Shown piece after piece: positions 1 through 7,150 of a stretch of DNA of 48,518 bases. How positions within the stretch are numbered: position 1 is the stretch's first letter; each line of letters opens with the position of its first letter. The stretch lies in the IMG/VR virus record IMGVR_UViG_3300036791_000092, positions 1 to 48,518 of that record. The stretch is one strand, 5' to 3'. The position numbers and the translations under genes are program-made. The stretch comes from a virus. The notes beneath the pieces were generated by a model. It did no database searches. It had not been told where the DNA came from and saw only the letters and a program-made list of their open reading frames with translations.

Positions 1-83
1 GCTAGTGCAAGCAAGTCATCCTTAGCTTCTAACAAGGCATACATATGCCAGTAGAATAGTTTGGTTGCTTCTCTCTTGCTCAT
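1..83 (-). pseudogene. Truncated copy of the 54-residue early protein
   Basis: The first 27 codons of the gene at 48092-48256 are repeated here, starting with ATG at 81-83 and running off the left edge of the window. It is a consequence of the terminal repeat and not a separate gene. Because the sequence just upstream differs between the two ends, the shared ATG marks the true start of this protein. Confidence 0.8.
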
Positions 84-316
84 CTCTATTTTTCCTTTCA
101 TCCACTTCCGTATTCACACAATACACTATACTTACCAGCGATCAAGATAATAATGAGAGGGAAAGATTACAAAATGGTAATGTTAAAACCCTACCAAACA
201 GGTCAATCATATAGGCCATATAAATCCCATAGGATACATAAATCCCATCGGATTAGTAGGAAATAGCACGATAGTTGGCTAGATTGGTGGCCACCTATCA
301 CGATAGGTATCTAGCA
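1..316. repeat. Left terminal repeat, imperfect
   Basis: Bases 1-99 are identical to 48174-48272 and bases 203-316 are identical to 48405-48518. Between these blocks the copies differ: 103 bases here against 132 at the right end, with patchy similarity around the shared GGGAAAGATTACAAAATG. Seen directly. Either the phage has a terminal redundancy or the assembly overlaps itself. The divergent middle is not expected for repeats copied from one concatemer and points to two population variants. Confidence 0.85.
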
Positions 317-400
317 TCCTAGTGTGATAGGTCGATAGGTAGCTAGCATGATAGTTCGATGGCTCGATAGGAGGGGGTATCGACCCTTTTCGGGCGTGGT
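270..400. promoter_or_regulatory. CGATAGG-rich palindromic control region
   Basis: Repeated short words CGATAGG, TGATAGG and CGATAGT in both orientations lie between GATTGGTGGCCACC (about 284-297) and TTTTCGGGCGTGG (about 387-399). These two outer pieces look like the arms of the dispersed GC-capped palindrome family, so this may be its most degenerate member or its source. It lies in the only divergent gap of the circle, between leftward early and rightward late genes, where an origin, packaging site or divergent promoters would be expected. The function is inferred. Confidence 0.4.
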
Positions 401-470
401 TGTCATAGAAACCTTTAAGATCTCCCACAATTTCCTAAACTTTTCCAATTTCACACCAAAGACTAACAAC

Positions 471-540
471 TGGCGCCCCGAAACTCTCATACTAGTCTAA
501 AAAATGAGACATACTATCAGCATTTCTGGCCATCAATCAG
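471..540 (+). repeat. GC-capped palindrome P1
   Basis: Left arm TGGCGCCCCGAAA, inner arm CTCATACTAGTCT, A-run loop, then GAGACATACTATCAG and right arm TTTCTGGCCATCAATCAG. It is a member of the dispersed hairpin family and lies upstream of the first late gene. Otherwise 84-627 holds no gene. Confidence 0.8.
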
Positions 541-627
541 ATCCAGCCTCTTTGGAATTACCAATTGAATACTATCGGGTTCTGAGAGAAGATAGTAGCA
601 TAAGAGTGGACTGGGGTGGATTATCAA

Positions 628-2034
628 ATGCCTGTTATTGGTGCTCCTTACAGTGCGAATAGTTGGATTTGGTTAGATCCTGAACAATCAGGAAGTGTTT
701 GGGTCATTGGTTCCTGGAGAGGACTGGTTCCATACGGGCATGTTGTCTTCCAAACTATAGTGTTTGGATCTGGAACTATCAGAGGTGGACTCATCTTTCC
801 ATTCTCTCTTCTCAACTCCTTCGCACAAGTCCTGTATACATCCACTAATCCAGTTGTTTTGAATATCAATAAGAATGATGATCTGATTGGAACGATCAAC
901 TTCGCTCCTGGATCTCATGATGGGACTTTCTCTTTCTCTAAAGATGTGCAGTTTCTCCCAGGAGATTTTCTGACAATAACTTCTACTGGAACTAGAGATC
1001 CAACCTTTTCTGACTTCTCTTGGAACTTACAAGGCATACCTGTTAGTAGCGATCCTGGTGGTTGGCCTAGTGGATACACTGCTCTTCCTCAGCCAACTGG
1101 GAAGAGTATTTTTGTGAATGGGGTTTCAGGAGATGGATTGGTTATAGTTGGAGCAGTTTATTATGATGAAGTTGCTCAGAATGGGCACGCTTGTTATTGG
1201 ACTCAGGATGGTGGATTGGTAGATATCGGATTGCTGCCCGGAGGGGTTGATGGTATGGCTCTTGATGCTAATCAAGACGGGAGTGTGATTATAGGTTGGT
1301 CTACTGATGGGACTGGACTTACTCATTCCTTCCGATGGACTAAGAGTAGTGGAGGAATGATTGATCTAGGACTTTTGAGTGGGTATAATCAACTCCTTGC
1401 TAGAGCAATCTCTGGGGATGGGAATATCATAGTTGGAACTGCTAGAGGTGGCAGTTCGTTCACTTCAATCAAGTGGACTTCAGGAGTTACAGGTTTTGTA
1501 GATCTTGGTAAGCTTCCTGGTCATTCCTACAGTCAAGCATATGGAATTTCCTCTGATGGTCAGGTAATAGTAGGAGAGTCTGCAACAGCTGTAGGTGCGA
1601 ATACTACTCCCTACCAATGGAAAGCTGGTAGTATGAGTGCTCTAACTCTTCTTGCTGGAGATACTAGAGGAAGTGCTGGAGACTGTTCTTCGGATGGTTC
1701 GATAATTGCTGGAACTACTAATAGTAGTGTATTCAGATGGACTCTTTCAGGAGGAATGGTTGCTATTTCTCTTCCTGCTGGAAATACTGGACGTGGAGAG
1801 TCTGGTATGACAGATGATGGCTCCAACATAGTTGGAATTGTTCTTATGTCCACTCAACAGAGTATATATCACTGGACTGCTGGAGTTGGAGCAGGAAGTA
1901 GTGTTTTGATACCAAATGTCCCTGGTGGGAATACTCATGATGCGTATAATGGAGTTATCAGTAAGAATGGTTCAGTTATAGCTGTAGATGTTCAGAGTAG
2001 TCCTCAGAATACTGGATGGGTTTATGGTCTCTAG
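628..2034 (+). CDS. Tail fibre/receptor-binding type protein with HAF repeats
   Basis: 468 residues. The ATG at 628 follows GGGGTGGA; an in-frame GTG at 616 is the alternative. Residues 1-135 have the look of a phage fibre beta domain (GTIRGGLIFPFS, then VVLNINKNDDLIGTINFA and SFSKDVQFLPGDFLTI). From about residue 160 to 455 there are about six repeats of the form SGDGxxIVGxxxxxxxxxxFRWT...MIDLGLLPG, matching the HAF extracellular repeat family and predicted to form a beta-propeller. HAF repeats are usual in secreted bacterial proteins, so their presence in a phage gene suggests a host-derived surface-binding module. The position beside a GH5 glycosidase fits an adsorption apparatus. Exact receptor unknown. 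Confidence 0.7.
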   Translation: MPVIGAPYSANSWIWLDPEQSGSVWVIGSWRGLVPYGHVVFQTIVFGSGTIRGGLIFPFSLLNSFAQVLYTSTNPVVLNINKNDDLIGTINFAPGSHDGTFSFSKDVQFLPGDFLTITSTGTRDPTFSDFSWNLQGIPVSSDPGGWPSGYTALPQPTGKSIFVNGVSGDGLVIVGAVYYDEVAQNGHACYWTQDGGLVDIGLLPGGVDGMALDANQDGSVIIGWSTDGTGLTHSFRWTKSSGGMIDLGLLSGYNQLLARAISGDGNIIVGTARGGSSFTSIKWTSGVTGFVDLGKLPGHSYSQAYGISSDGQVIVGESATAVGANTTPYQWKAGSMSALTLLAGDTRGSAGDCSSDGSIIAGTTNSSVFRWTLSGGMVAISLPAGNTGRGESGMTDDGSNIVGIVLMSTQQSIYHWTAGVGAGSSVLIPNVPGGNTHDAYNGVISKNGSVIAVDVQSSPQNTGWVYGL

Positions 2035-2044
2035 TTCTCTAATT

Positions 2045-2110
2045 ACCGGGGCTTCCGCGAGGCCGAAACTTGAGAGGCCGAGCGCCCGATATGGGCAGCG
2101 AGCCTATATA
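2045..2110. other. GC-rich structured island
   Basis: This stretch is clearly richer in G and C than the surrounding genes. It contains GGCTTCCGCGAGGCC, which can fold on itself, and GCCCGATATGGGC, a 5-bp stem with a short loop. It sits between two tail genes in a non-coding gap of 190 bases. It does not fit a tRNA. It may be a decayed palindrome cluster or a foreign insertion. Confidence 0.4.
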
Positions 2111-2149
2111 TAAGATATCTCTAATTACTAGACAAAGGACCAACTGTTC

Positions 2150-2213
2150 TCGGCCCGGATCTTCTATACCTATCGCCCCTCATACCTATCAGCTTTTTTG
2201 GCGCCAAACTAAG
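2150..2213 (+). repeat. GC-capped palindrome P2
   Basis: CGGCCCGGATCTTCTATACC opens the element and CATACCTATCAG followed by TTTTTTGGCGCC closes it. The core is diverged and lacks the A-run loop. The right arm ends a few bases before AAGGAA, the likely ribosome binding site of the GH5 gene. Confidence 0.65.
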
Positions 2214-2224
2214 GAACTCTCTAA

Positions 2225-3625
2225 ATGGTTGATCAAATCACTCAGAACTTCATCAATGATCTCGCCTCAGTTCATATCTATGTCCAACCTGCTCCCACAC
2301 CAACTCCAGCACCAACTCAACCTCCTGTTGCTCAAGAGAGTCCTGATGGAACTACTGTTCTAGTTGGGAGTAATACTATTATCACGGACTCACATGCAAT
2401 GGTTTGGACCATCAGTTCTACTGGAGTCATACTCAAGAATGGTCAACCAGATAATACTACTCAGAATGTCATCAAACTCTACTACAAGACTCATGAAGTA
2501 TATCAAGAGAACTCTTCAAATCTTTGGTGGGTTTGGAGAAACAACTCTTGGGTGTCAGTAAGTGATCCAACAGTTTCTGGAACTGGGAAGTTCAAGATTG
2601 CTAGTGGGAAGATCTATCAACCAAACGGGAAAGAGTTCATTGCTCGTGGGATCAATGTCAACGATTGGCAGATTAATACAGTCGTTACGAATGATGCTTG
2701 TGAGCCTCTTCTCAAATCCTTCCCACGACTAAATTGTATTCGTCTCAACTGTGGTAACTATCCAACGAATACGAGTCAATATGAACCGGCTCTTACTCGT
2801 CTGATCAACAAAGGTATTCTTGTTTGGTTCGATGATCATACTGGTATCAGTAAGCCTCCTTATACTGGGGCTGCTCTAACTAAAGAAGTCGAATGGTTCA
2901 AGATGGTTGCCAAAGCATATGCGTATACTCCATATGTTTGGATCAATGGTTTCAATGAACCAAGTGATGGGAAAAATCTCCCTGGAGTTACAGATCAGCA
3001 AGTTGCTATCTACAATGGTGTTCATCTTGTTTCTCCAGACGTATTCGTCGTCATGGAAGAACCTTGTGGTGGCAATCCTGGTCTAGTTGGTATCAAAGGT
3101 CGTGGGTATGATGGTTCTGGGCCGATGCCATCAGCAGCATACGCACAGATGAAGAATATCATATGGAGTCCTCACTTCTATGGATGGAGTTGCAACTATA
3201 GCAATGATCGAGCAACTGTTGCAGCAGCACTCAAAGGAAGTGTTGATAGTGCTAGTGGTATTGCTGCTGCTCAATCTATTACTAGTGTTGATAACCCTGT
3301 TCCAGTTATCATTGGAGAGTTCGGGGATAGCACTACTGGTGATGCTATTGACTCCAATGGCACTCTTGTTGTTGATGTAGTTGGAACAAGTGGGTATGGA
3401 TTTCTAGCTTGGCATTGGAGAGCATCTACTAATCCAGGAGATAAACTCACTGTTGATGACTCTGGGACTCTTACTCCTTATGGTCAACAAGTCAGAGATC
3501 TGATCTTGAGAGCAGCTGCAATTGAGGATGGACAACTTTCAGGAACAGCGACAACTTATGAAGTTGAAGTAGAGGTAGTTGAAGAAGTCATTGAGATTGA
3601 GACAGAAGATGGATCTCAATCCTGA
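2225..3625 (+). CDS. GH5-type glycoside hydrolase (cellulase-like), tail-associated depolymerase candidate
   Basis: 466 residues. Residues 1-35 are a leader ending in a PTPTPAPTQPP linker. Residues 38-112 match a small beta module often found before GH5 domains in Alphaproteobacteria (DGTTVLVG...VWTISSTGVILKNG...LYYKTHEVYQENSSNLWWVW). The GH5 barrel fills about 125-435. NGFNEP gives the acid/base Glu245, HFYGW lies at 317-321, and IIGEFGD gives the nucleophile Glu365. No signal peptide is visible, so action as a virion component is more likely than secretion. Beta-1,4-glucan or a related capsule or extracellular polysaccharide is the likely substrate class; the exact polymer is not readable from sequence. 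Confidence 0.85.
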   Translation: MVDQITQNFINDLASVHIYVQPAPTPTPAPTQPPVAQESPDGTTVLVGSNTIITDSHAMVWTISSTGVILKNGQPDNTTQNVIKLYYKTHEVYQENSSNLWWVWRNNSWVSVSDPTVSGTGKFKIASGKIYQPNGKEFIARGINVNDWQINTVVTNDACEPLLKSFPRLNCIRLNCGNYPTNTSQYEPALTRLINKGILVWFDDHTGISKPPYTGAALTKEVEWFKMVAKAYAYTPYVWINGFNEPSDGKNLPGVTDQQVAIYNGVHLVSPDVFVVMEEPCGGNPGLVGIKGRGYDGSGPMPSAAYAQMKNIIWSPHFYGWSCNYSNDRATVAAALKGSVDSASGIAAAQSITSVDNPVPVIIGEFGDSTTGDAIDSNGTLVVDVVGTSGYGFLAWHWRASTNPGDKLTVDDSGTLTPYGQQVRDLILRAAAIEDGQLSGTATTYEVEVEVVEEVIEIETEDGSQS

Positions 3626-3851
3626 ACCTTTTAGTAGTGATGATACTCCCATTAGTCTAGCTATTAAAGGATTTATTGCTTTAGGATTAGAAGAACTAGT
3701 TCCTTTGTTTCTAATACTAGTGGGACTAGTTACTGTTTTTTCTATTTGTTATTCTGTTATTAGTGGAGTAAGAAGAATTATTAGGAGGATTTTGATTTGG
3801 AGAAGAAGGAAGAAGAGTGTTAGGAATTTGAGTAAAGAGAAGTTGTATTAG
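3609..3851 (+). CDS. Small one-span membrane protein, holin candidate
   Basis: 80 residues starting MDLNPEPFSSDD and overlapping the GH5 gene end by 17 bases. An acidic N-terminus is followed by one long hydrophobic stretch (LEELVPLFLILVGLVTVFSI, about residues 27-46) and a strongly basic tail rich in Arg and Lys. This charge pattern is usual for small phage holins and related membrane proteins. An in-frame ATG at 3579 would add ten residues but lies deeper inside GH5. No endolysin is adjacent, so the lysis role is inferred only. Confidence 0.5.
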   Translation: MDLNPEPFSSDDTPISLAIKGFIALGLEELVPLFLILVGLVTVFSICYSVISGVRRIIRRILIWRRRKKSVRNLSKEKLY

Positions 3852-3872
3852 TTAGTTGGTTGGCTATTGAGA

Positions 3873-3932
3873 CCGCCCACAACCTTATAGGTATGTCTCA
3901 AAAAAGAGACACTAGCAGGAGTAAAAATCGCC
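3873..3932 (+). repeat. GC-capped palindrome P3, directly abutting a start codon
   Basis: ACCGCCCACAACC, then TATAGGTATGTCTCA, an A-run, GAGACACTAGCAGGAG and AAAAATCGCC. The element ends at the base before the ATG at 3933. The AGGAG ribosome binding site at 3917-3921 lies in its right arm, so folding of the hairpin could limit translation. Outer arms are weaker than in other copies. Confidence 0.65.
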
Positions 3933-4547
3933 ATGTCTAAGAAATTTCTCTCACTAACAACTGCTCTTATCTTTGGTCTTTCCACACTACGAGCAGATGC
4001 TGGACAAGCTATCATTGCTGTTCAACCTACTAATACTCCTCCTGTTAATGTTCCTAGTGATCCAAATGCTCAACCATATTTTAATACTGGAACTGCATTT
4101 ACATATATTACAACTCCACCTATATCTTTATCTGCATATGCTTCTGGTAACTGTGTAGGAGGTGCTCAAGCAGTTGCTGGAGCTAGTAGATTTTCTTCTA
4201 GTGGTGTAGCAACTGCTCCTAAAAGTTTGTGGATTACTAGTATTCAGATTATTGATAGATCCATTCAGAATATCCCTATTGATTTGGTGGTTTTTGATAA
4301 TAATAATGGATTATATACAGATAATACTCCTTGTAATATCAATGCTGCTGATACTGGTAAAATAATTGCTGTTTTTCATATTACTGATTGGTCAACAGCT
4401 GGATATGGATTGGCATTTTATAATGCTAATTTTCATATTTTAAGTGTTGCTCCTAGTGGGAATTTATATATTATTGCTGTAGCTAGAGGAGCAGCTACTT
4501 ATACTGCTTTGGCACTTACTTTTAAGTATTCTATTATTCAAGATTGA
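3933..4547 (+). CDS. Secreted structural-type protein, paralogue A
   Basis: 204 residues. Residues 1-22 look like a Sec signal peptide (MSKKFLSLTTALIFGLSTL, then RADA before GQA). The mature part (GSPISL-like start, CVGGAQAVAGASRF, APKSLWITSIQIIDRSIQN, DLVVFDNNN, VFHITDWSTAGYG, LYIIAVARGAATYTALALTF) matches a phage virion protein family of beta-rich decoration or baseplate type. It is a tandem duplicate of the next gene, with near-identical PVNVPSDPNAQPY and TDNTPC motifs. The gene is markedly more AT-rich than the GH5 gene before it. A signal peptide on such a protein is unusual: the product may act in the envelope, for instance in receptor masking. Confidence 0.6.
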   Translation: MSKKFLSLTTALIFGLSTLRADAGQAIIAVQPTNTPPVNVPSDPNAQPYFNTGTAFTYITTPPISLSAYASGNCVGGAQAVAGASRFSSSGVATAPKSLWITSIQIIDRSIQNIPIDLVVFDNNNGLYTDNTPCNINAADTGKIIAVFHITDWSTAGYGLAFYNANFHILSVAPSGNLYIIAVARGAATYTALALTFKYSIIQD

Positions 4548-4563
4548 AGGAAGGAGAAGGAAA

Positions 4564-5187
4564 ATGATTAAGAAGTTTTTGTTATCAACAGTAGCTTTTG
4601 GCTTTCTCACTTTACTTTCTCCTACTTCTATCCAAGCTGAGCAAGCTATCATAGCTGTTCAACCACCAACTACTTCTCCAGTAAATGTTCCAAGTGATGC
4701 AAATGCTCAGCCATATATAAATACTGGAACAGGAATAGTTTTTCTTAATGCTCCAACTATATCAGCTGCTACTTATACATCTGGTAACTGTGTAGGAGGT
4801 AGTCAGAGTATAACTACTGCCAGTAGATTTGGTTCTGCTGGTGGAGTTGGAACTGCTCCAAAGAGTGGATGGTTGACTAGTATTGAAGTCATAGATAAAG
4901 CATCTCAGACTGTTCCGTTGGATATAATTCTTTATGATAATACTCCTGCTACATATACAGATAATACTCCTTGTGCTGTTCAAACTGGAGATGCTAATAG
5001 AGTAATTGGTGTTTTTCATCTTACAGATTGGACATTAGTTGGATACAGTCTTGGCACTATTCTTACTAATTTTCATTATACAAGTGCTGCTCCATCAGGT
5101 CAAATATATGCTGTAATTATAGCAAGAGGAACTCCTACTTATACTGCTAATTCTCTTAGTTTCAGATATTCTCTTATTCAAGATTAG
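4564..5187 (+). CDS. Secreted structural-type protein, paralogue B
   Basis: 207 residues, 16 bases after its paralogue and preceded by GAAGGAGAAGG as ribosome binding site. Residues 1-25 form a predicted signal peptide (MIKKFLLSTVAFGFLTLLSP, then TSIQA before EQA). Motifs are shared in order with paralogue A: QAIIAVQP, PVNVPSDANAQPY, SGNCVGG, PKSGWLTSIEVIDKASQT, TDNTPC, GVFHLTDWT, ARGTPTYTANSLSFRYSLIQD. The core resembles phage virion decoration-type proteins that normally lack signal peptides. Two cysteines are conserved between the pair and could form a disulphide after export. Confidence 0.6.
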   Translation: MIKKFLLSTVAFGFLTLLSPTSIQAEQAIIAVQPPTTSPVNVPSDANAQPYINTGTGIVFLNAPTISAATYTSGNCVGGSQSITTASRFGSAGGVGTAPKSGWLTSIEVIDKASQTVPLDIILYDNTPATYTDNTPCAVQTGDANRVIGVFHLTDWTLVGYSLGTILTNFHYTSAAPSGQIYAVIIARGTPTYTANSLSFRYSLIQD

Positions 5188-5216
5188 AAGTGAAGAAAGA
5201 GAGGAGTTCGGAACAG

Positions 5217-5336
5217 ATGTTGAAGTATATACTACTGTTTGCTGTTATTCTAGGAGTCGCTAGTCAGAGTATTAACTACTCTCAAGCTGCTCCTACGAAT
5301 AAGACTATTCTTCTATATGTGAAGAAGATCAGATAG
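5217..5336 (+). CDS. 39-residue hydrophobic small protein
   Basis: Starts MLKYILLFAVILGVASQS after a GAGGAG ribosome binding site. It is a short hydrophobic N-terminus like a signal peptide or one membrane span, then an NYSQAAPTNK stretch and a basic end. It fills the gap between paralogue B and the next gene with only four bases to spare. The sequence after SQA-A could be a cleavage site. Function unknown; a lysis accessory or envelope peptide is possible. Confidence 0.5.
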   Translation: MLKYILLFAVILGVASQSINYSQAAPTNKTILLYVKKIR

Positions 5337-5340
5337 AAGA

Positions 5341-5640
5341 ATGAGGACTTTTTGGAATTGGAAAGAAGGATTTCCTAGAATGCCGCTTGACCGTCAAATG
5401 CCTCAGTACCAGAGCCATAAGAAGGTTTGGGCTCTGAGAATTCTCTCAGTAGAAGTGAATACTATACACTTCATGAGTTCTATTTATGCTCCTAGAGAAG
5501 TTGATCCTAAAATCTTCTCTAGATACATTCCTGTCTCAGGAGACTATTTCGTAGTCTATGATGATGGATACGAAAGTATTTCTCCTAAGAAAGCCTTCGA
5601 GGAAGGTTATACTTTAGTCAGTGGAAGTGAAAGGGAGTAA
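5341..5640 (+). CDS. Conserved phage protein with DYFVVYDDGYESISPKKAF motif
   Basis: 99 residues. The core SHKKVWALRILSVE, then FAPREVD-like YAPREVD and GDYFVVYDDGYESISPKKAFEEGY, is a pattern seen in many tailed-phage genomes near structural genes, where the function is unassigned. No signal peptide or membrane span. It sits seven bases from the next gene in the same orientation, suggesting a common transcript with the small virion-associated genes. Confidence 0.65.
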   Translation: MRTFWNWKEGFPRMPLDRQMPQYQSHKKVWALRILSVEVNTIHFMSSIYAPREVDPKIFSRYIPVSGDYFVVYDDGYESISPKKAFEEGYTLVSGSERE

Positions 5641-5646
5641 TAGGAA

Positions 5647-6060
5647 ATGACTACTCGTGTTACAATTGAAGTTTCTGGTAACCCAGTCAAGCTTGTTACC
5701 AGTGCTGATAATGCTTCTACTCCACAGGAGCCGATAGTTACTGAAACTCTTCTTACTCCTGGACAGCCTCATGTTCTTTATGTCTATCCTGGATATTCTA
5801 TTACTGAACTCATTGAGGTGGAGCAAGTCAAAGTAGTTGCTCCACCTCCAGCTGCTAGTGGTATTGATATTGGGACAAATCCTAGTGGAGGAGCCGCTTT
5901 GGCTCCTAGTAAAGAAGCTGTGGGTGGGACTCCGGAACCAACTCCTACTCCTGAGCCATCTCCAACTCCTGTTCCTACTCCAACTCCGGAACCTACTAAG
6001 ACTCCTGCTCCTCATTCATCTTCTTCCTCAAGTTCTAGTTCGAACAAACCCTCAAGATAG
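5647..6060 (+). CDS. Proline-rich small phage protein
   Basis: 137 residues after GGGAG and AGGAA. Residues 1-70 look like a compact beta domain (TTRVTIEVSGNPVKLVTSAD, HVLYVYPGYSITELIEVEQ). The rest is a low-complexity tail of PTPTPEP repeats and a run of nine serines. This two-part form is common for unassigned phage proteins in structural operons. The PT-rich tail is similar in character to the linker of the GH5 protein, so both may be extended surface linkers. Confidence 0.6.
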   Translation: MTTRVTIEVSGNPVKLVTSADNASTPQEPIVTETLLTPGQPHVLYVYPGYSITELIEVEQVKVVAPPPAASGIDIGTNPSGGAALAPSKEAVGGTPEPTPTPEPSPTPVPTPTPEPTKTPAPHSSSSSSSSSNKPSR

Positions 6061-6127
6061 GTGGCCCGAAAGTCTCATACTACGTCTCAAAAAAGAGAAT
6101 ACTAACAGACTTTTAGGGGCCCCAAAC
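6060..6127 (+). repeat. GC-capped palindrome P4, before the Acb2-like gene
   Basis: GTGGCCCGAAAGTCTCATAC, TACGTCTCA, an A-run, GAGAATACTAACAGACTTTT and AGGGGCCCC. It fills the whole gap between the proline-rich gene and the ATG at 6129. AGGGG in the right arm is the only visible ribosome binding site of the next gene. Confidence 0.8.
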
Positions 6128-6128
6128 A

Positions 6129-6362
6129 ATGCCAGTTGACAATCAACATCAAAAGATATCTGGATATCGAGATCTTTCTCAAGAAGAGATTGATCTTATG
6201 AATGAGTTGAAAAAAGCAGGGAATAATGTAGGAACTATTCTGGAACAGGTAGCATCTATTCCTAATATTGATCAGAGATGGTTGTCTATCGGAAGAACTG
6301 ATATCCAGAAAGGTTTCATGGCTGCTATTCGTAGTATTGCCAGACCTATTACTTTCTGCTAA
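6129..6362 (+). CDS. Acb2-like cyclic-nucleotide sponge (anti-CBASS) candidate
   Basis: 77 residues. The order [20 protein letters not shown], then [20 protein letters not shown], then [10 protein letters not shown] matches the compact helical Acb2/DUF7681 family as I recall it. Known members form hexamers that bind cyclic di- and trinucleotides and so block CBASS and related signalling immunity. Length fits the family. It is expressed with late genes by position, downstream of palindrome P4. The family match is from memory of the motif and the binding function in this phage is inferred. Confidence 0.6.
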   Translation: MPVDNQHQKISGYRDLSQEEIDLMNELKKAGNNVGTILEQVASIPNIDQRWLSIGRTDIQKGFMAAIRSIARPITFC

Positions 6363-6381
6363 CTAGAAGGTTTTCGCACCA

Positions 6382-6960
6382 ATGGCTGTTGCAGTTGACA
6401 AAATCAAAGAGCTCCTTGGTAACGGACTCTCTAATGAAGTCGTTGCTACAGCTGTTGGTGTGCATCCTTCCTATATAACTCAACTTATGTCTGATGAACA
6501 ATTCTCAGCAGAAGTTGTAGCTAGAAGAACTACTGCTCTAGCTGCTCATACTATCAGAGATCGCAGTTGGGATGGAATTGAGGACTCTCTACTCAGGAAA
6601 CTTGGAGAGTTAGTAGAAAATCACATGATCTACAAAACTCATGATGTCCTACAAGCGATAAGAGTAGTTAATGGAGCTAGGAGAAGAGGTGTTTCTACTC
6701 AAGAGTCTCTAGTCGTAAACAACAACGTTGTCAATCTAGTCATGCCTACAGTAGTCTTGAATTCCTACAAAAAGAACTCTCATGGGGAAGTAGTAGAAGT
6801 TTCTACTCCTACTGGGCAAACACAGACTCTGGTTACTATGCCAGCATCAGCTTTGATGGCTAAGCTTTCGGAGCAGCATCAAGGCCCGGAGAATAGGAAA
6901 GAGTATGAGCAAATTCGTAACTATCTACCAGAAAGTGATGGAGAGAAGAAAGAGTCTTAG
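6382..6960 (+). CDS. Terminase small subunit candidate (helix-turn-helix)
   Basis: 192 residues. Residues about 12-38 form a helix-turn-helix (LSNEVVATAVGVHPSYITQLM). The middle is helical with RRRG, and the end is acidic and lysine-rich. The position before TerL, the HTH and the length all fit a small terminase that recognises the packaging site and hands DNA to TerL. AGAAGG precedes the ATG. Assignment rests mainly on gene order. Confidence 0.6.
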   Translation: MAVAVDKIKELLGNGLSNEVVATAVGVHPSYITQLMSDEQFSAEVVARRTTALAAHTIRDRSWDGIEDSLLRKLGELVENHMIYKTHDVLQAIRVVNGARRRGVSTQESLVVNNNVVNLVMPTVVLNSYKKNSHGEVVEVSTPTGQTQTLVTMPASALMAKLSEQHQGPENRKEYEQIRNYLPESDGEKKES

Positions 6961-7150
6961 AGATGAGATTGATGTAGAGGAGATTATACTGCCAGAGGAA
7001 TTGAAGAGAGAATTGGAAGAAGAGAGAAGAAGGAAGATTGTTATCAATGAATTGAGGAATAAGGATAATAGATTTGCTAATGAGAGATTGAATAGGATCA
7101 GAGAGCAACTAGAGAAGAAGAGATTAGAAGGATCGGAGAATGACTCTTAG
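6938..7150 (+). CDS. Small charged coiled-coil protein between TerS and TerL
   Basis: 70 residues from ATG at 6938, overlapping the TerS candidate by 23 bases and TerL by 11 bases. An in-frame ATG at 6905 would give 81 residues. Almost wholly Glu, Lys, Arg, Leu and Ile, with a long predicted helix (LPEELKRELEEERRRK). Tight overlaps at both ends support translation. It could be an extra terminase-associated peptide. Function unknown. Confidence 0.5.
   Translation: MERRKSLRDEIDVEEIILPEELKRELEEERRRKIVINELRNKDNRFANERLNRIREQLEKKRLEGSENDS

Noticed and set aside
504-662. Short frame starting MRHTISISGHQ from the right half of palindrome P1
   Set aside because: It lies out of frame with the tail gene, has no ribosome binding site, and overlaps the tail gene start. 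Probably chance.
2070-2363. 97-codon frame across the GC island into GH5
   Set aside because: It overlaps the strongly supported GH5 gene in another frame and has no family-like sequence.
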